The notes beneath the pieces are model-generated. The model saw only the letters and a list, made by a program, of their open reading frames with translations, searched no databases and was not told where the DNA came from. From Sphingomonas sp. (lineage in GTDB: Bacteria > Pseudomonadota > Alphaproteobacteria > Sphingomonadales > Sphingomonadaceae): a stretch of 13,405 bases of DNA. The stretch spans positions 1 through 13,405 of the forward strand of contig JAPJRE010000077.1 in NCBI GenBank assembly GCA_030824725.1. Direction: 5' to 3'. Below are positions 1 through 6,128 of this stretch, piece by piece. The position numbers and the translations under genes are program-made. The first letter of the stretch is position 1. Each line of letters starts with the position of its first letter.

Positions 1-50
1 ATGCGGGGCTGTGGGGCCGGTTCGCGGAAGAGGGGCTGATCGTGGTCTAG
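1..50 (+). CDS. C-terminal end of a gene that starts left of the window
   Basis: The frame beginning at base 3 reads AGLWGRFAEEGLIVV and stops at TAG (48-50). The other two forward frames look less protein-like here: one stops at 37-39 and the other runs into the terminator hairpin. The fragment is too short to assign a family. The gene converges on the regulator gene on the opposite strand, with only the hairpin at 63-94 between them. It is called partial because no start is present in the window. Confidence 0.5.
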   Translation, partial: AGLWGRFAEEGLIVV

Positions 51-57
51 GTTCCGG

Positions 58-94
58 CAAAAGCGTATCCTCCCCGTGGCGGGGGAGGATACGC
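58..94 (-). terminator. Rho-independent terminator of the winged-helix gene
   Basis: A perfect 13-bp stem (63-75 pairs with 82-94) encloses a 6-base loop. Read on the - strand it is followed directly by TTTT (62-59), the classic intrinsic terminator layout. The stem begins one base after the TGA stop (98-96) of the gene it closes. On the + strand there is no T run after the stem, so it would terminate the convergent gene only weakly. Confidence 0.9.
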
Positions 95-95
95 G

Positions 96-950
96 TCAGC
101 CAAGCGCCGGCGCCGCTTCCTCCACCGTCAGCCCCTCCAGCACCAGCCGTCCGCACGCGATCAGTTCGGCGAAATGCGCGGCATAATGATAGCGGATCGT
201 CGGAAAGCCTTCGGGGTGGAACGCCCGGCGGCTGGGGCCGACGTGGAGCAGGAAGCGATTGGCCTCGGCGCGCTTGAGCAGCCGGCGGACATGCGGCTGC
301 GATACGCCGAACCGCCGCGCCAGTTCGGCCAGGGGCACGCGCGCGCTTTCGAGCGGCACGAACGCCGCGTCGGTGCAGGTCAGCGCCAGCGTGTGGAGGA
401 TGGCGCAGCCCGCCAGTGGATGCAGGAACGAGGCGCGAAGGCTGGGGAAGGGGTCCGGTCCGCTGGCCAGCGCATAGAGACGGCTGGTCTGGATACCCAG
501 GAAATGCTCGTACTGGTGCGGATCGTCCAGCGCCGCCGGCACCGGGGCCAGGGCCGGATCGAGCAGCACGGCCGGCTCCAGCGCGGCCTGAAGGTGCCGG
601 CACCATGCCTTCCGAAAGGCGGGTGTGGTGCGATAGCCCTGGTCCTGCGCCGGCTCGAGCACGCCGATATGCAGCATGAAGTCGATCAGGGCGGCGGCGC
701 GGTTCGCGGTGAGCAGGCCCGTCGCGGCGCAGATCTGGCGCAGCACGGTGAGGGTGAGGCCGCCTCGCACATCGAGATAGGCGGCCGACATCGCGGTCAC
801 ATAGTGGCCGGCGTCCTTGAACACCGCGGCCAGGGTCCTGTCTTCGCCAGCAATGTCGAGAATGTTGGCGGCGAGGCGGCGGGCGGCCACGCCGAAGTCC
901 GGATGCTCGGCGATTTCTCTCCAGCACGGCGGCAATGCCCCCGGATCCAT
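96..950 (-). CDS. Protein with two winged helix-turn-helix-like segments, putative transcriptional regulator
   Basis: This is a 284-residue soluble protein with no signal peptide or membrane segment. I do not recognise a named family. Residues about 66-120 look like a first winged helix (LTLTVLRQICAATGLL, then a recognition-type helix and a beta wing). Residues about 206-250 hold a clearer one: PLAELARRFGVSQPHVRRLL, followed by a wing. The ATG at 950 was chosen. A GTG at 968 would add six residues, and neither start has a strong ribosome site. The gene lies 110 bases downstream of frnE on the same strand. The gap between them carries an imperfect 22-base palindrome (1026-1047) that could be an operator, and the gene ends in a strong terminator. 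DNA binding is inferred from the HTH pattern; the ligand and targets are unknown. Confidence 0.75.
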   Translation of the reverse strand: MDPGALPPCWREIAEHPDFGVAARRLAANILDIAGEDRTLAAVFKDAGHYVTAMSAAYLDVRGGLTLTVLRQICAATGLLTANRAAALIDFMLHIGVLEPAQDQGYRTTPAFRKAWCRHLQAALEPAVLLDPALAPVPAALDDPHQYEHFLGIQTSRLYALASGPDPFPSLRASFLHPLAGCAILHTLALTCTDAAFVPLESARVPLAELARRFGVSQPHVRRLLKRAEANRFLLHVGPSRRAFHPEGFPTIRYHYAAHFAELIACGRLVLEGLTVEEAAPALG

Positions 951-1025
951 TGTCGCCGCCTGCAGCACCGTCTTCGACCCCCATCTATCGCGCGCCCATT
1001 AGCACGCTCGTTTTGCAGGGAACAA

Positions 1026-1047
1026 TTCGTTTCGCATACGGAACGAA
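1026..1047. promoter_or_regulatory. Imperfect palindrome, possible operator of the winged-helix gene
   Basis: The 22 bases begin TTCGTT and end AACGAA around a CATACG core, and 18 of 22 positions are symmetric. On the - strand a possible -35 (TTGTTC) abuts the palindrome, with a weak -10 (CTAATG) 17 bases further on, so a bound protein could block the promoter. Its position just upstream of a putative regulator suggests autoregulation. This is inference from position and symmetry only. Confidence 0.4.
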
Positions 1048-1060
1048 AGGGACGGCTAGT

Positions 1061-1711
1061 TCATGCCGCTTCGCGCGCGATCTGGCGGAGCACTTGCTCG
1101 AAGGCCTCGGGCGGCTGCCCGCCCGAGATGAGGAAGCGCTGGTCGATGACGATTGCGGGCACCGACTGGATGCCGCGCGATTGCCACAGCGCCTCTTCCG
1201 CACGCACCGCATCGGCATAGAGGCCGGTGTCCAGGACGCGTGCCGCTTCGGCCGTGTCCAGCCCTGCCTGCGCGGTGGTCTCCAGCAGCACCGCACGCGC
1301 GCCCGGGTTCTTGCCGTCGGTGAAATAGGCCGTGAACAGCGCCATCTTCAGCGCGCGCTGGTCGCCGGTGAGGCCGGCCCAATGGAGCAGCCGGTGCGCA
1401 TCAAAGGTGTTGTAGATGCGGGAATCGTCTCCCATCGCCATGGTGAACCCCAGCGCGCCGGCACGCTCGCGGATCATCGCGCGGGTGGCGGCGGACTGTT
1501 CGGGCGTGGCGCCATATTTGCGGCCGATATGCTCGACGATGTTCTCGCCTTCGGGCGCCATGGCGGGATTCAGCTCGAACGGATGGAAGCGGATCTCCGC
1601 GGTCACCATGTCGGCCACGCGCGCCAGCGCTTCCTCCAGCCCCTTCAGCCCGATCACGCACCAGGGGCAGACAATGTCGGACACGAAATCGATCGTCAGC
1701 ATACGGGGCAT
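1061..1711 (-). CDS. DsbA family oxidoreductase, FrnE-like
   Basis: This 216-residue cytosolic thioredoxin-fold protein belongs to the FrnE branch of the DsbA family, whose members act in thiol-disulfide exchange and are linked to oxidative-stress tolerance. The N-terminus gives the first beta strand and then the active-site CPWC (Cys15, Cys18). An inserted helical domain follows, and the C-terminal GIQSVPAIVID with its cis-Pro loop is typical of the fold, as is the closing ISGGQPPEAFEQVL. The start at 1711 (MPRML) was chosen over an upstream in-frame codon at 1738 because GAGGAG sits 8 bases before it. There is no signal peptide, which fits FrnE and not periplasmic DsbA. The gene is divergent from the small membrane protein at 1847 and may be co-transcribed with the regulator gene downstream. 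The substrate is unknown. Confidence 0.9.
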   Translation of the reverse strand: MPRMLTIDFVSDIVCPWCVIGLKGLEEALARVADMVTAEIRFHPFELNPAMAPEGENIVEHIGRKYGATPEQSAATRAMIRERAGALGFTMAMGDDSRIYNTFDAHRLLHWAGLTGDQRALKMALFTAYFTDGKNPGARAVLLETTAQAGLDTAEAARVLDTGLYADAVRAEEALWQSRGIQSVPAIVIDQRFLISGGQPPEAFEQVLRQIAREAA

Positions 1712-1792
1712 GCGGTGCGCTCCTCGGGAACCGGACATCGGGGCTAGCGCAGGCGGAAGCGCCTGAAAAGTCGAACCTTGTGGCGCAGCACC

Positions 1793-1818
1793 GGAACGAA
1801 CGCGCCCGGCCTCACGTT
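1793..1818 (+). promoter_or_regulatory. EcfG-type general stress promoter
   Basis: GGAAC (1793-1797), then exactly 17 bases, then CGTT (1815-1818). This matches the -35/-10 pair known for the alphaproteobacterial general stress sigma factor EcfG (GGAAC, 16-17 bases, CGTT). A transcript would start near 1825, about 20 bases before the start codon of the small membrane protein, leaving room for its ribosome site. No GGAAC/CGTT pair with the right spacing was noticed in the other intergenic gaps. Confidence 0.8.
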
Positions 1819-1846
1819 GACCGGACCGATTTCAGGGAGTGATGCT

Positions 1847-1990
1847 ATGCTTTGGACGCTTGTCGTAATTCTGATCGTGCTGTGGCTGCTGGGCTTCTCG
1901 TTCCAGATCGCCGGCGGCATCATCCACATCCTGCTGGTGATCGCGCTGGTCATCGGCCTGATCCAGCTGTTCACCGGCCGCAGAGTCTGA
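1847..1990 (+). CDS. lmo0937-like small membrane protein
   Basis: This 47-residue, almost wholly hydrophobic protein begins MLWTLVVILIVLWLLGF, continues with a second hydrophobic run containing GGIIHILLVIALVIGLI, and ends FTGRRV. Two transmembrane helices separated by a short turn and a basic C-terminus match the lmo0937 family of tiny membrane proteins, whose function is not established. The start at 1847 has AGGGAG 7 bases upstream; longer in-frame extensions to 1778 would cross the promoter. It stands alone, between an EcfG-type promoter and a GC-rich hairpin, so it is probably a single-gene stress transcript. Confidence 0.85.
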   Translation: MLWTLVVILIVLWLLGFSFQIAGGIIHILLVIALVIGLIQLFTGRRV

Positions 1991-1996
1991 CGCTTG

Positions 1997-2027
1997 GCCC
2001 GGCGGGACGCGTCCGCGCCCGCCGGGC
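1997..2027 (+). terminator. Probable terminator of the small membrane protein gene
   Basis: A perfect 10-bp GC-only stem (1997-2006 with 2018-2027) with an 11-base loop starts 7 bases after the stop codon. Only two T residues follow, so it is a weak or Rho-assisted terminator by the usual rule. The rest of the gap to 2189 shows no gene and no clear promoter. Confidence 0.55.
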
Positions 2028-2189
2028 TTCCGCACCGCGACCTTTCTCTGCCTCTCCAGCAAGCGCAGCGCCCGGCGCGCATTCCCGGGTCGTCCGACAA
2101 GCGCCACCTGTCGTGCGCGGACGCCGCCACGATGCTTGCAGCTTCCCACCTGCTGCGCCAAAGGGGATCCACAGCTGGAGCCTAAAGAC

Positions 2190-2834
2190 TTGAATATCAG
2201 CCCTACCGAATTCGCGAGTCTGCTTTGTTCGCGCCTGTGCCACGACTTGCTGAGCCCCGTGGGTGCGCTCAACAACGGCCTGGAACTGCTGGCCGACGAA
2301 CATGATCCGGAGATGCGCGCCCGCTGCCTGGAGCTGCTGGCGGAGAGCGCACGGGCGAGCGCCAACAAGCTCAAGTTCTTCCGCCTCGCCTTTGGCGCGG
2401 CCGGCGGATTCGGCGAGACGGTGGACACGCGTGAGGCGCAGGCCGCGCTGGAAGGGCTGTTCGGCGACAATCACCGGGTGAAGATCGGCTGGATGGTCGA
2501 GGAGCCGGTGATGGCCAAGCAGGCGATCAAGGTGCTGCTCAACCTCGCGCTTATCGGCGGCGACGCACTGGTCCGCGGCGGCCAGCTCGACATCGGCGCC
2601 GAGACCACCGACGGCGCGATCGAGATTGTGATCCGTGCCGACGGTCCGCGCATCGTGCTCGACCCCGAACTGCGCGGCGCGCTCGCCGGCGGCCGCGAGG
2701 AAATGCCGATCACCCCGCGCGCGGCGGCGGCATTTCTCGCGCACGAGCTGGTCGTCCAGCATGGCGGCGAGCTCCAGGTGAGCCCGCCCGATTCCGAAGT
2801 GCTGCTGTTCGGGGCGTCCTTCCCGATCGGCTGA
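2190..2834 (+). CDS. chpT: Histidine phosphotransferase ChpT
   Basis: This 214-residue protein resembles the dimeric phosphotransferase ChpT, which in Caulobacter relays phosphate from the CckA receiver to CtrA and CpdR. The conserved phosphorylated-helix motif is near the N-terminus: LCHDLLSPVGALNNGLELL, with His18 as the expected phosphate carrier. The rest matches the degenerate histidine-kinase-like ATPase fold that ChpT has lost for ATP binding; no N or G boxes are visible. The start is TTG at 2190, giving MNISPTEF, with GGAG 9 bases upstream. A longer reading from a TTG at 2136 adds residues unlike the family. The gene ends 79 bases before cheA on the same strand. This placement, with CtrA-like boxes in the gap, hints at a link between the CtrA relay and chemotaxis. 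Confidence 0.88.
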   Translation: MNISPTEFASLLCSRLCHDLLSPVGALNNGLELLADEHDPEMRARCLELLAESARASANKLKFFRLAFGAAGGFGETVDTREAQAALEGLFGDNHRVKIGWMVEEPVMAKQAIKVLLNLALIGGDALVRGGQLDIGAETTDGAIEIVIRADGPRIVLDPELRGALAGGREEMPITPRAAAAFLAHELVVQHGGELQVSPPDSEVLLFGASFPIG

Positions 2835-2853
2835 GCGGCGAACGATCGGCTCC

Positions 2854-2868
2854 ATAACCCGGTATTAA
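2854..2868 (+). promoter_or_regulatory. CtrA-like binding site upstream of cheA
   Basis: ATAA, seven bases, TTAA: one mismatch from the CtrA consensus TTAA-N7-TTAA, and followed by CC as in many CtrA half sites. It lies 46 bases before the cheA start codon in an otherwise GC-rich gap, so its AT-rich boxes stand out. CtrA control is inferred. Confidence 0.5.
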
Positions 2869-2878
2869 CCCTCGGCCG

Positions 2879-2917
2879 CCATGGTGGCCCCCGGAAATTT
2901 CCACCGGGGCCCCATGG
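2879..2917 (+). promoter_or_regulatory. Hairpin covering the cheA start codon
   Basis: The left arm 2879-2894 pairs with the right arm 2904-2917 through 14 base pairs with two single-base bulges and a 9-base loop. Both arms contain CCATGG. The right-arm ATG is the likely cheA start (2914), and the left-arm ATG (2881) is an in-frame alternative. The structure would bury the start codon, and no good ribosome site is visible. A role in translational control is possible but is inferred from pairing alone. Confidence 0.45.
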
Positions 2918-5232
2918 ACGACCTGCTGCAGGACTTCATCGCCGAGACGCGCGAGACGCTCGAGGCGCTTTCGGGCGAGATCGTCGCCTGGGAGTCGCAG
3001 CCCGACGACCGGGCGCGGCTCGACGCCATTTTTCGGTTCGTCCACACCGTGAAGGGCAGTTGCGGCTTTCTCGACCTGCCGCGGCTGGAGCGGCTGGCGC
3101 ACGCCGCCGAGGACGTGCTGGCGCAGGTGCGCGACGGCGCGCGGGTGCCCGATCGCGCGCTGGTCAATGCGGTGCTCGCGGTGGTCGACCGGATCGGCGA
3201 GATCGTCGAGGCGATCGACGCCGGTGCCGCGCTCGACGACAGCGGCGAGGAACTGCTGATCGCGGCGCTGGCGGAAGGGTCGGAGGAGATCGTGCTGCCG
3301 TCGCTGGTGGCGCAGCGGGCGCCTTCGCGCAGCGTGCGGCTCGGCGTCGACCTGCTCGACCGGATGATGAGCGGCATGTCCGAGATGGTGCTGGCGCGCA
3401 ACGAGCTCGCCCGGCGGCTGCGCGTCGGCGAGATCGATCCGGCGGTGGAGGCGGCGTTGGAGCGGCTGTCGCTCACGGTCGGCGAGATGCGCGACACCGT
3501 TACCCGCACGCGCATGCAGAAGATCGACGCGCTGTTCTCGCCGCTGCCGCGCATGGTGCGCGATACCGCGGCAGGGCTCGGCAAGTCGGTGGCGCTGCAG
3601 ATCGAGGGATCGGACGTCGAGCTCGACCGCGAGATGATCGAGGTGATGCGCGATCCGCTGGTCCACATCATCCGCAACGCGATCGACCATGGCATCGAGG
3701 CACCGGCCGAGCGCCGCGCCGCGGGCAAGCGCGAGGTCGGCCGGCTCTGCGTTTCGGCACGGCAATCGGGCAACCAGATCATCATCGAGATCGCCGATGA
3801 CGGGCGCGGGGTAGATGTCGCGCGGCTGGTCCGGAAGCTCGCGGCCAGCGGCATCCGCAGCGAACGCGACCTGCACGCGCTGAGCGACGCGGCCAAGCTC
3901 GAGCTGATGTTCCATCCGGGCCTGTCGAGCAAGGACATCGTGTCCGAGGTCAGCGGCCGCGGCGTCGGCATGGACGTGGTCAAGGCGAGCATCGACCAGA
4001 TCGGCGGCCGGGTGGAGCTGGACAACGTCCCCGGCAAGGGCTTGCGCATCGCCATCCATGTGCCGCTGACGCTGTCGATCATCTCGGCGATCATCGTCGG
4101 CGCGGGCAAGCAGCGCTTCGCGATCCCGCGCCAGTCGATCGAGGAGATCGTCAGCGAGCGCGGCGAGGCGATCCGCATCGATCAGCTGGGTGGCACCCCG
4201 ATCGCCACCGTGCGCGAGCGGCGGATGCCGCTGCTCGACCTGGGGCATCTCCTGGAGTTGTGTCCGGACCGCGAACGGCATGGGCCGCGCATGCTTGTGA
4301 TCGTCGGGGCGGGGGCGGGGAGCTATGCGCTCGCCGTCGACGAGGTGCACGACAATGAGGAACTGGTCATCAAGCCCGCCTCGCCCGCGGTGATGGCGAC
4401 CGGCATCTATGCCGGCCAAACCTTGCCAGACTCCGGGCTGCCGATGCTGCTGCTCGACAGCGCGGGCATGGCGCGGGTGGGCGGCCTCGATTTCAGCCGC
4501 GATCTCAACGCCGCGTTCGGCGACCTGGCCGACGAAGCCGCGGCCCCCGGGCTGCCCGCGCTGCTGTTCGACGATCTCGACGGCGTCCGCCGCGCGGTGC
4601 CGCTGGCGGCGGTCGATCGCGTCGAGAAGGTGTCCGCCGCGCAGGTGCAACTCGCCGCAGGCAGCCACCGCCTGGCGATCGACGGACGGATTATTCCGCT
4701 GGCGATGCAGGGCGCGCTGGACGGGCGCGAGCGGCTGAGCGTGCTGCGGCTCAAGGACGAGGATGCCGAAGTCGCCTATGCGATCGACGCGGCGATCGAG
4801 ATCGTGACCTTGCCCGCCGAGATCGCACCCGCGCGCTCGCCCGGCGCGGCGATGGGCGTGGCGCTGGTCGAGGGCGAACAGATCGAGATACTCGACGTGC
4901 TGTGGGTGTTCGACATGCATGTCGACCGCGTCGCCGCGGCGGACGCGCCGCTCTGCCTGCTCGCCGGCGACAAGGATGGCTGGCTGGCGACGTTCGTCCG
5001 CCCGCTGCTGGAAACCGCAGGCTATCGTGTCGCGGCGAGCCTTGCGCCCGGCGAGATCCCCGCCGTGGTGCTGGCCGCCGACCAGGCCGATCCGGTGGCG
5101 CCCGCCACGCCGGTGGTCCGCCTGCGGCGCAAGCGCCAGGCAGAGCCGGGCGACGACAGCGTCTATCGCTATGACCGCGCGGGGCTGCTCTTCGCGCTCG
5201 AAGCGCGTGTCGGCGCGCGGGGAGGGTGCTGA
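2914..5232 (+). CDS. cheA: Chemotaxis histidine kinase CheA with two CheW-like domains and a shortened receiver-like tail
   Basis: A 772-residue kinase that autophosphorylates on the Hpt domain and passes phosphate to CheY and CheB in the receptor-CheW-CheA array. Domains in order: Hpt (about 1-105; phospho-His44 in HTVKGSCGF), a short linker, dimerisation helices (about 142-215), the ATPase with N box HIIRNAIDHG (about 251), G1 DDGRGVD (295) and G2 GRGVGMDVV (348), a CheW-like domain (about 388-520), a second CheW-like domain (about 547-670), and a receiver-like remnant (678-765). No separate P2 CheY-docking domain is visible. The start at 2914 (MDDLLQDFIAETRE) was chosen because it fits the family; 2881 is an in-frame alternative. 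The stop overlaps the cheW start (TGATG). The tail is odd: it opens like a receiver (LCLLAGDKDG) but is too short and lacks the conserved Thr and Lys. Confidence 0.95.
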   Translation: MDDLLQDFIAETRETLEALSGEIVAWESQPDDRARLDAIFRFVHTVKGSCGFLDLPRLERLAHAAEDVLAQVRDGARVPDRALVNAVLAVVDRIGEIVEAIDAGAALDDSGEELLIAALAEGSEEIVLPSLVAQRAPSRSVRLGVDLLDRMMSGMSEMVLARNELARRLRVGEIDPAVEAALERLSLTVGEMRDTVTRTRMQKIDALFSPLPRMVRDTAAGLGKSVALQIEGSDVELDREMIEVMRDPLVHIIRNAIDHGIEAPAERRAAGKREVGRLCVSARQSGNQIIIEIADDGRGVDVARLVRKLAASGIRSERDLHALSDAAKLELMFHPGLSSKDIVSEVSGRGVGMDVVKASIDQIGGRVELDNVPGKGLRIAIHVPLTLSIISAIIVGAGKQRFAIPRQSIEEIVSERGEAIRIDQLGGTPIATVRERRMPLLDLGHLLELCPDRERHGPRMLVIVGAGAGSYALAVDEVHDNEELVIKPASPAVMATGIYAGQTLPDSGLPMLLLDSAGMARVGGLDFSRDLNAAFGDLADEAAAPGLPALLFDDLDGVRRAVPLAAVDRVEKVSAAQVQLAAGSHRLAIDGRIIPLAMQGALDGRERLSVLRLKDEDAEVAYAIDAAIEIVTLPAEIAPARSPGAAMGVALVEGEQIEILDVLWVFDMHVDRVAAADAPLCLLAGDKDGWLATFVRPLLETAGYRVAASLAPGEIPAVVLAADQADPVAPATPVVRLRRKRQAEPGDDSVYRYDRAGLLFALEARVGARGGC

Positions 5233-5660
5233 TGGCCGAGCAGCTCTATCTGATCGCCGAAGTGGCGGGGCGTACCGTCGCGATCGATTCGGACCAGGTC
5301 GAATCGGTCGTTGATATCGGGGAGGTGACGGCGGTGCCGCGTGCGGCCAAGGCGGTGCGCGGGCTGGCGGCATTGCGCAGCCGCGTCGTCACCGTCGTCG
5401 ATACCGAGGCGGCGCTGGGGCTGAACGGCTGCACGCTCGCCCGGCGCGCGGTGATCACCCAGATTGACGGGCACCATTATGCGATGCTGGTCGATACGCT
5501 GGAGGACGTGGCGCCGTTCGAGCTGCGTCCGCTGGCCGGCGGGGTCGCGCTGGAAGGCAGCTGGCGCGGCGCGGCGCGCGGGCTGGTCGAGCGCGACGGG
5601 GAACCGATTCTGGTTGTCGACCTGGCCGCTCTGGTGCCGGCATCGGCGCTGCTTTCCTGA
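5232..5660 (+). CDS. cheW: Chemotaxis coupling protein CheW
   Basis: A 142-residue single CheW domain, the adaptor that ties CheA to chemoreceptors in the membrane array. It begins EQLYLIAEVAGRTVAIDSDQVESVV and keeps the typical core: a VPRAAKAVRGLAALRSRVVTVVD segment, a second strand set around MLVDTLEDV, and the closing PILVVDLAALVP. Its length is normal for CheW. The ATG at 5232 overlaps the cheA stop as TGATG, with GGAGG 6 bases upstream, so translation is coupled to cheA. An upstream GTG at 5226 would lie inside the cheA end and is less likely. No receptor gene is present in the window. Confidence 0.92.
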   Translation: MAEQLYLIAEVAGRTVAIDSDQVESVVDIGEVTAVPRAAKAVRGLAALRSRVVTVVDTEAALGLNGCTLARRAVITQIDGHHYAMLVDTLEDVAPFELRPLAGGVALEGSWRGAARGLVERDGEPILVVDLAALVPASALLS

Positions 5661-5667
5661 ACGGCGG

Positions 5668-5682
5668 TTAACCCGAAGCTTA
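5668..5682 (+). promoter_or_regulatory. Weak CtrA-like box upstream of cheY
   Basis: TTAA, seven bases, CTTA: the first half matches the CtrA consensus and continues with CCC as at the cheA site, while the second half has two mismatches. It starts 7 bases after the cheW stop, in the only sizeable gap (77 bases) within the che operon, so an internal promoter is plausible. Weak evidence. Confidence 0.25.
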
Positions 5683-5737
5683 CGTCTTGGCGCGTAGAGC
5701 GGGATTCCAAAGACACCTGCCAGGGGATCAGGGACCC

Positions 5738-6103
5738 ATGAAGACGTGCCTCGTCGTGGACGATTCGAAAGTGATCCGGAAGGTCGCCCGGCACATTCTC
5801 GAAACCCTCGATTTCGAAGTCCGCGAGGCCGGTGACGGGCGCGAGGCGCTCGATTCCTGCTTGGCCGCCACCCCCGATGTGGTGCTGCTCGACTGGAACA
5901 TGCCGGTGATGAGCGGCATGGACTTCCTGCGCGCGCTCAAGAATTCGGGGCTGGAGAAGCGTCCCAAGGTGGTGTTCTGCACCACCGAGAACGGCATGGC
6001 CTATATCCGCGCGGCGATCGAGGCCGGCGCCGACGAATATGTGATGAAGCCGTTCGATCGCGAGACGCTGGAAAGCAAGCTGCAGATCGTCGGCGTCGCC
6101 TGA
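5738..6103 (+). CDS. cheY: Chemotaxis response regulator CheY
   Basis: This 121-residue stand-alone receiver domain has all the expected residues: the acidic pair Asp8/Asp9 in VVDDSK, the phosphorylated Asp52 in LLDWNMP, Thr82/Thr83 in FCTTEN, and Lys104 in VMKPFD. When phosphorylated by CheA it would bind the flagellar switch. It has no output domain. The start at 5738 has AGGGA 3 bases upstream, a close spacing; an ORF extension back to 5687 covers non-conserved sequence. It is placed in the che operon between cheW and cheB, 25 bases before cheB. A CpdR-type single-domain regulator is the main alternative because ChpT lies nearby, but position and sequence favour CheY. Confidence 0.92.
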   Translation: MKTCLVVDDSKVIRKVARHILETLDFEVREAGDGREALDSCLAATPDVVLLDWNMPVMSGMDFLRALKNSGLEKRPKVVFCTTENGMAYIRAAIEAGADEYVMKPFDRETLESKLQIVGVA

Positions 6104-6128
6104 CCTCCTCCCGCCGGAGCGCGCCCGC

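Noticed and set aside
174..1220. 348-codon + strand frame over the winged-helix gene
   Set aside because: It is Arg/Gln/Gly-rich without a recognisable domain and runs across the frnE end; the - strand gene has an HTH, a terminator and protein-like composition.
1750..1765. Small hairpin (6-bp stem) in the frnE leader region
   Set aside because: The stem is short with a four-base loop and has no T run on the useful side; it is common in GC-rich DNA.
2136..2189. Longer chpT starting at TTG 2136
   Set aside because: The extra residues (MQLPTCCAKGDPQLEP) are unlike ChpT, whose conserved part starts just before PTEFASLLCSRL; the TTG at 2190 has its own GGAG.
2710..5373. 887-codon open frame on the - strand opposite cheA
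   Set aside because: It is a mirror of the GC-rich cheA codons, with a His/Arg/Asp-rich composition and no domain; cheA on the + strand has full motifs.
5738..6103. CpdR as an alternative identity for the cheY gene
   Set aside because: Although chpT is nearby, the gene lies between cheW and cheB and has CheY-like features; CpdR is not expected there.
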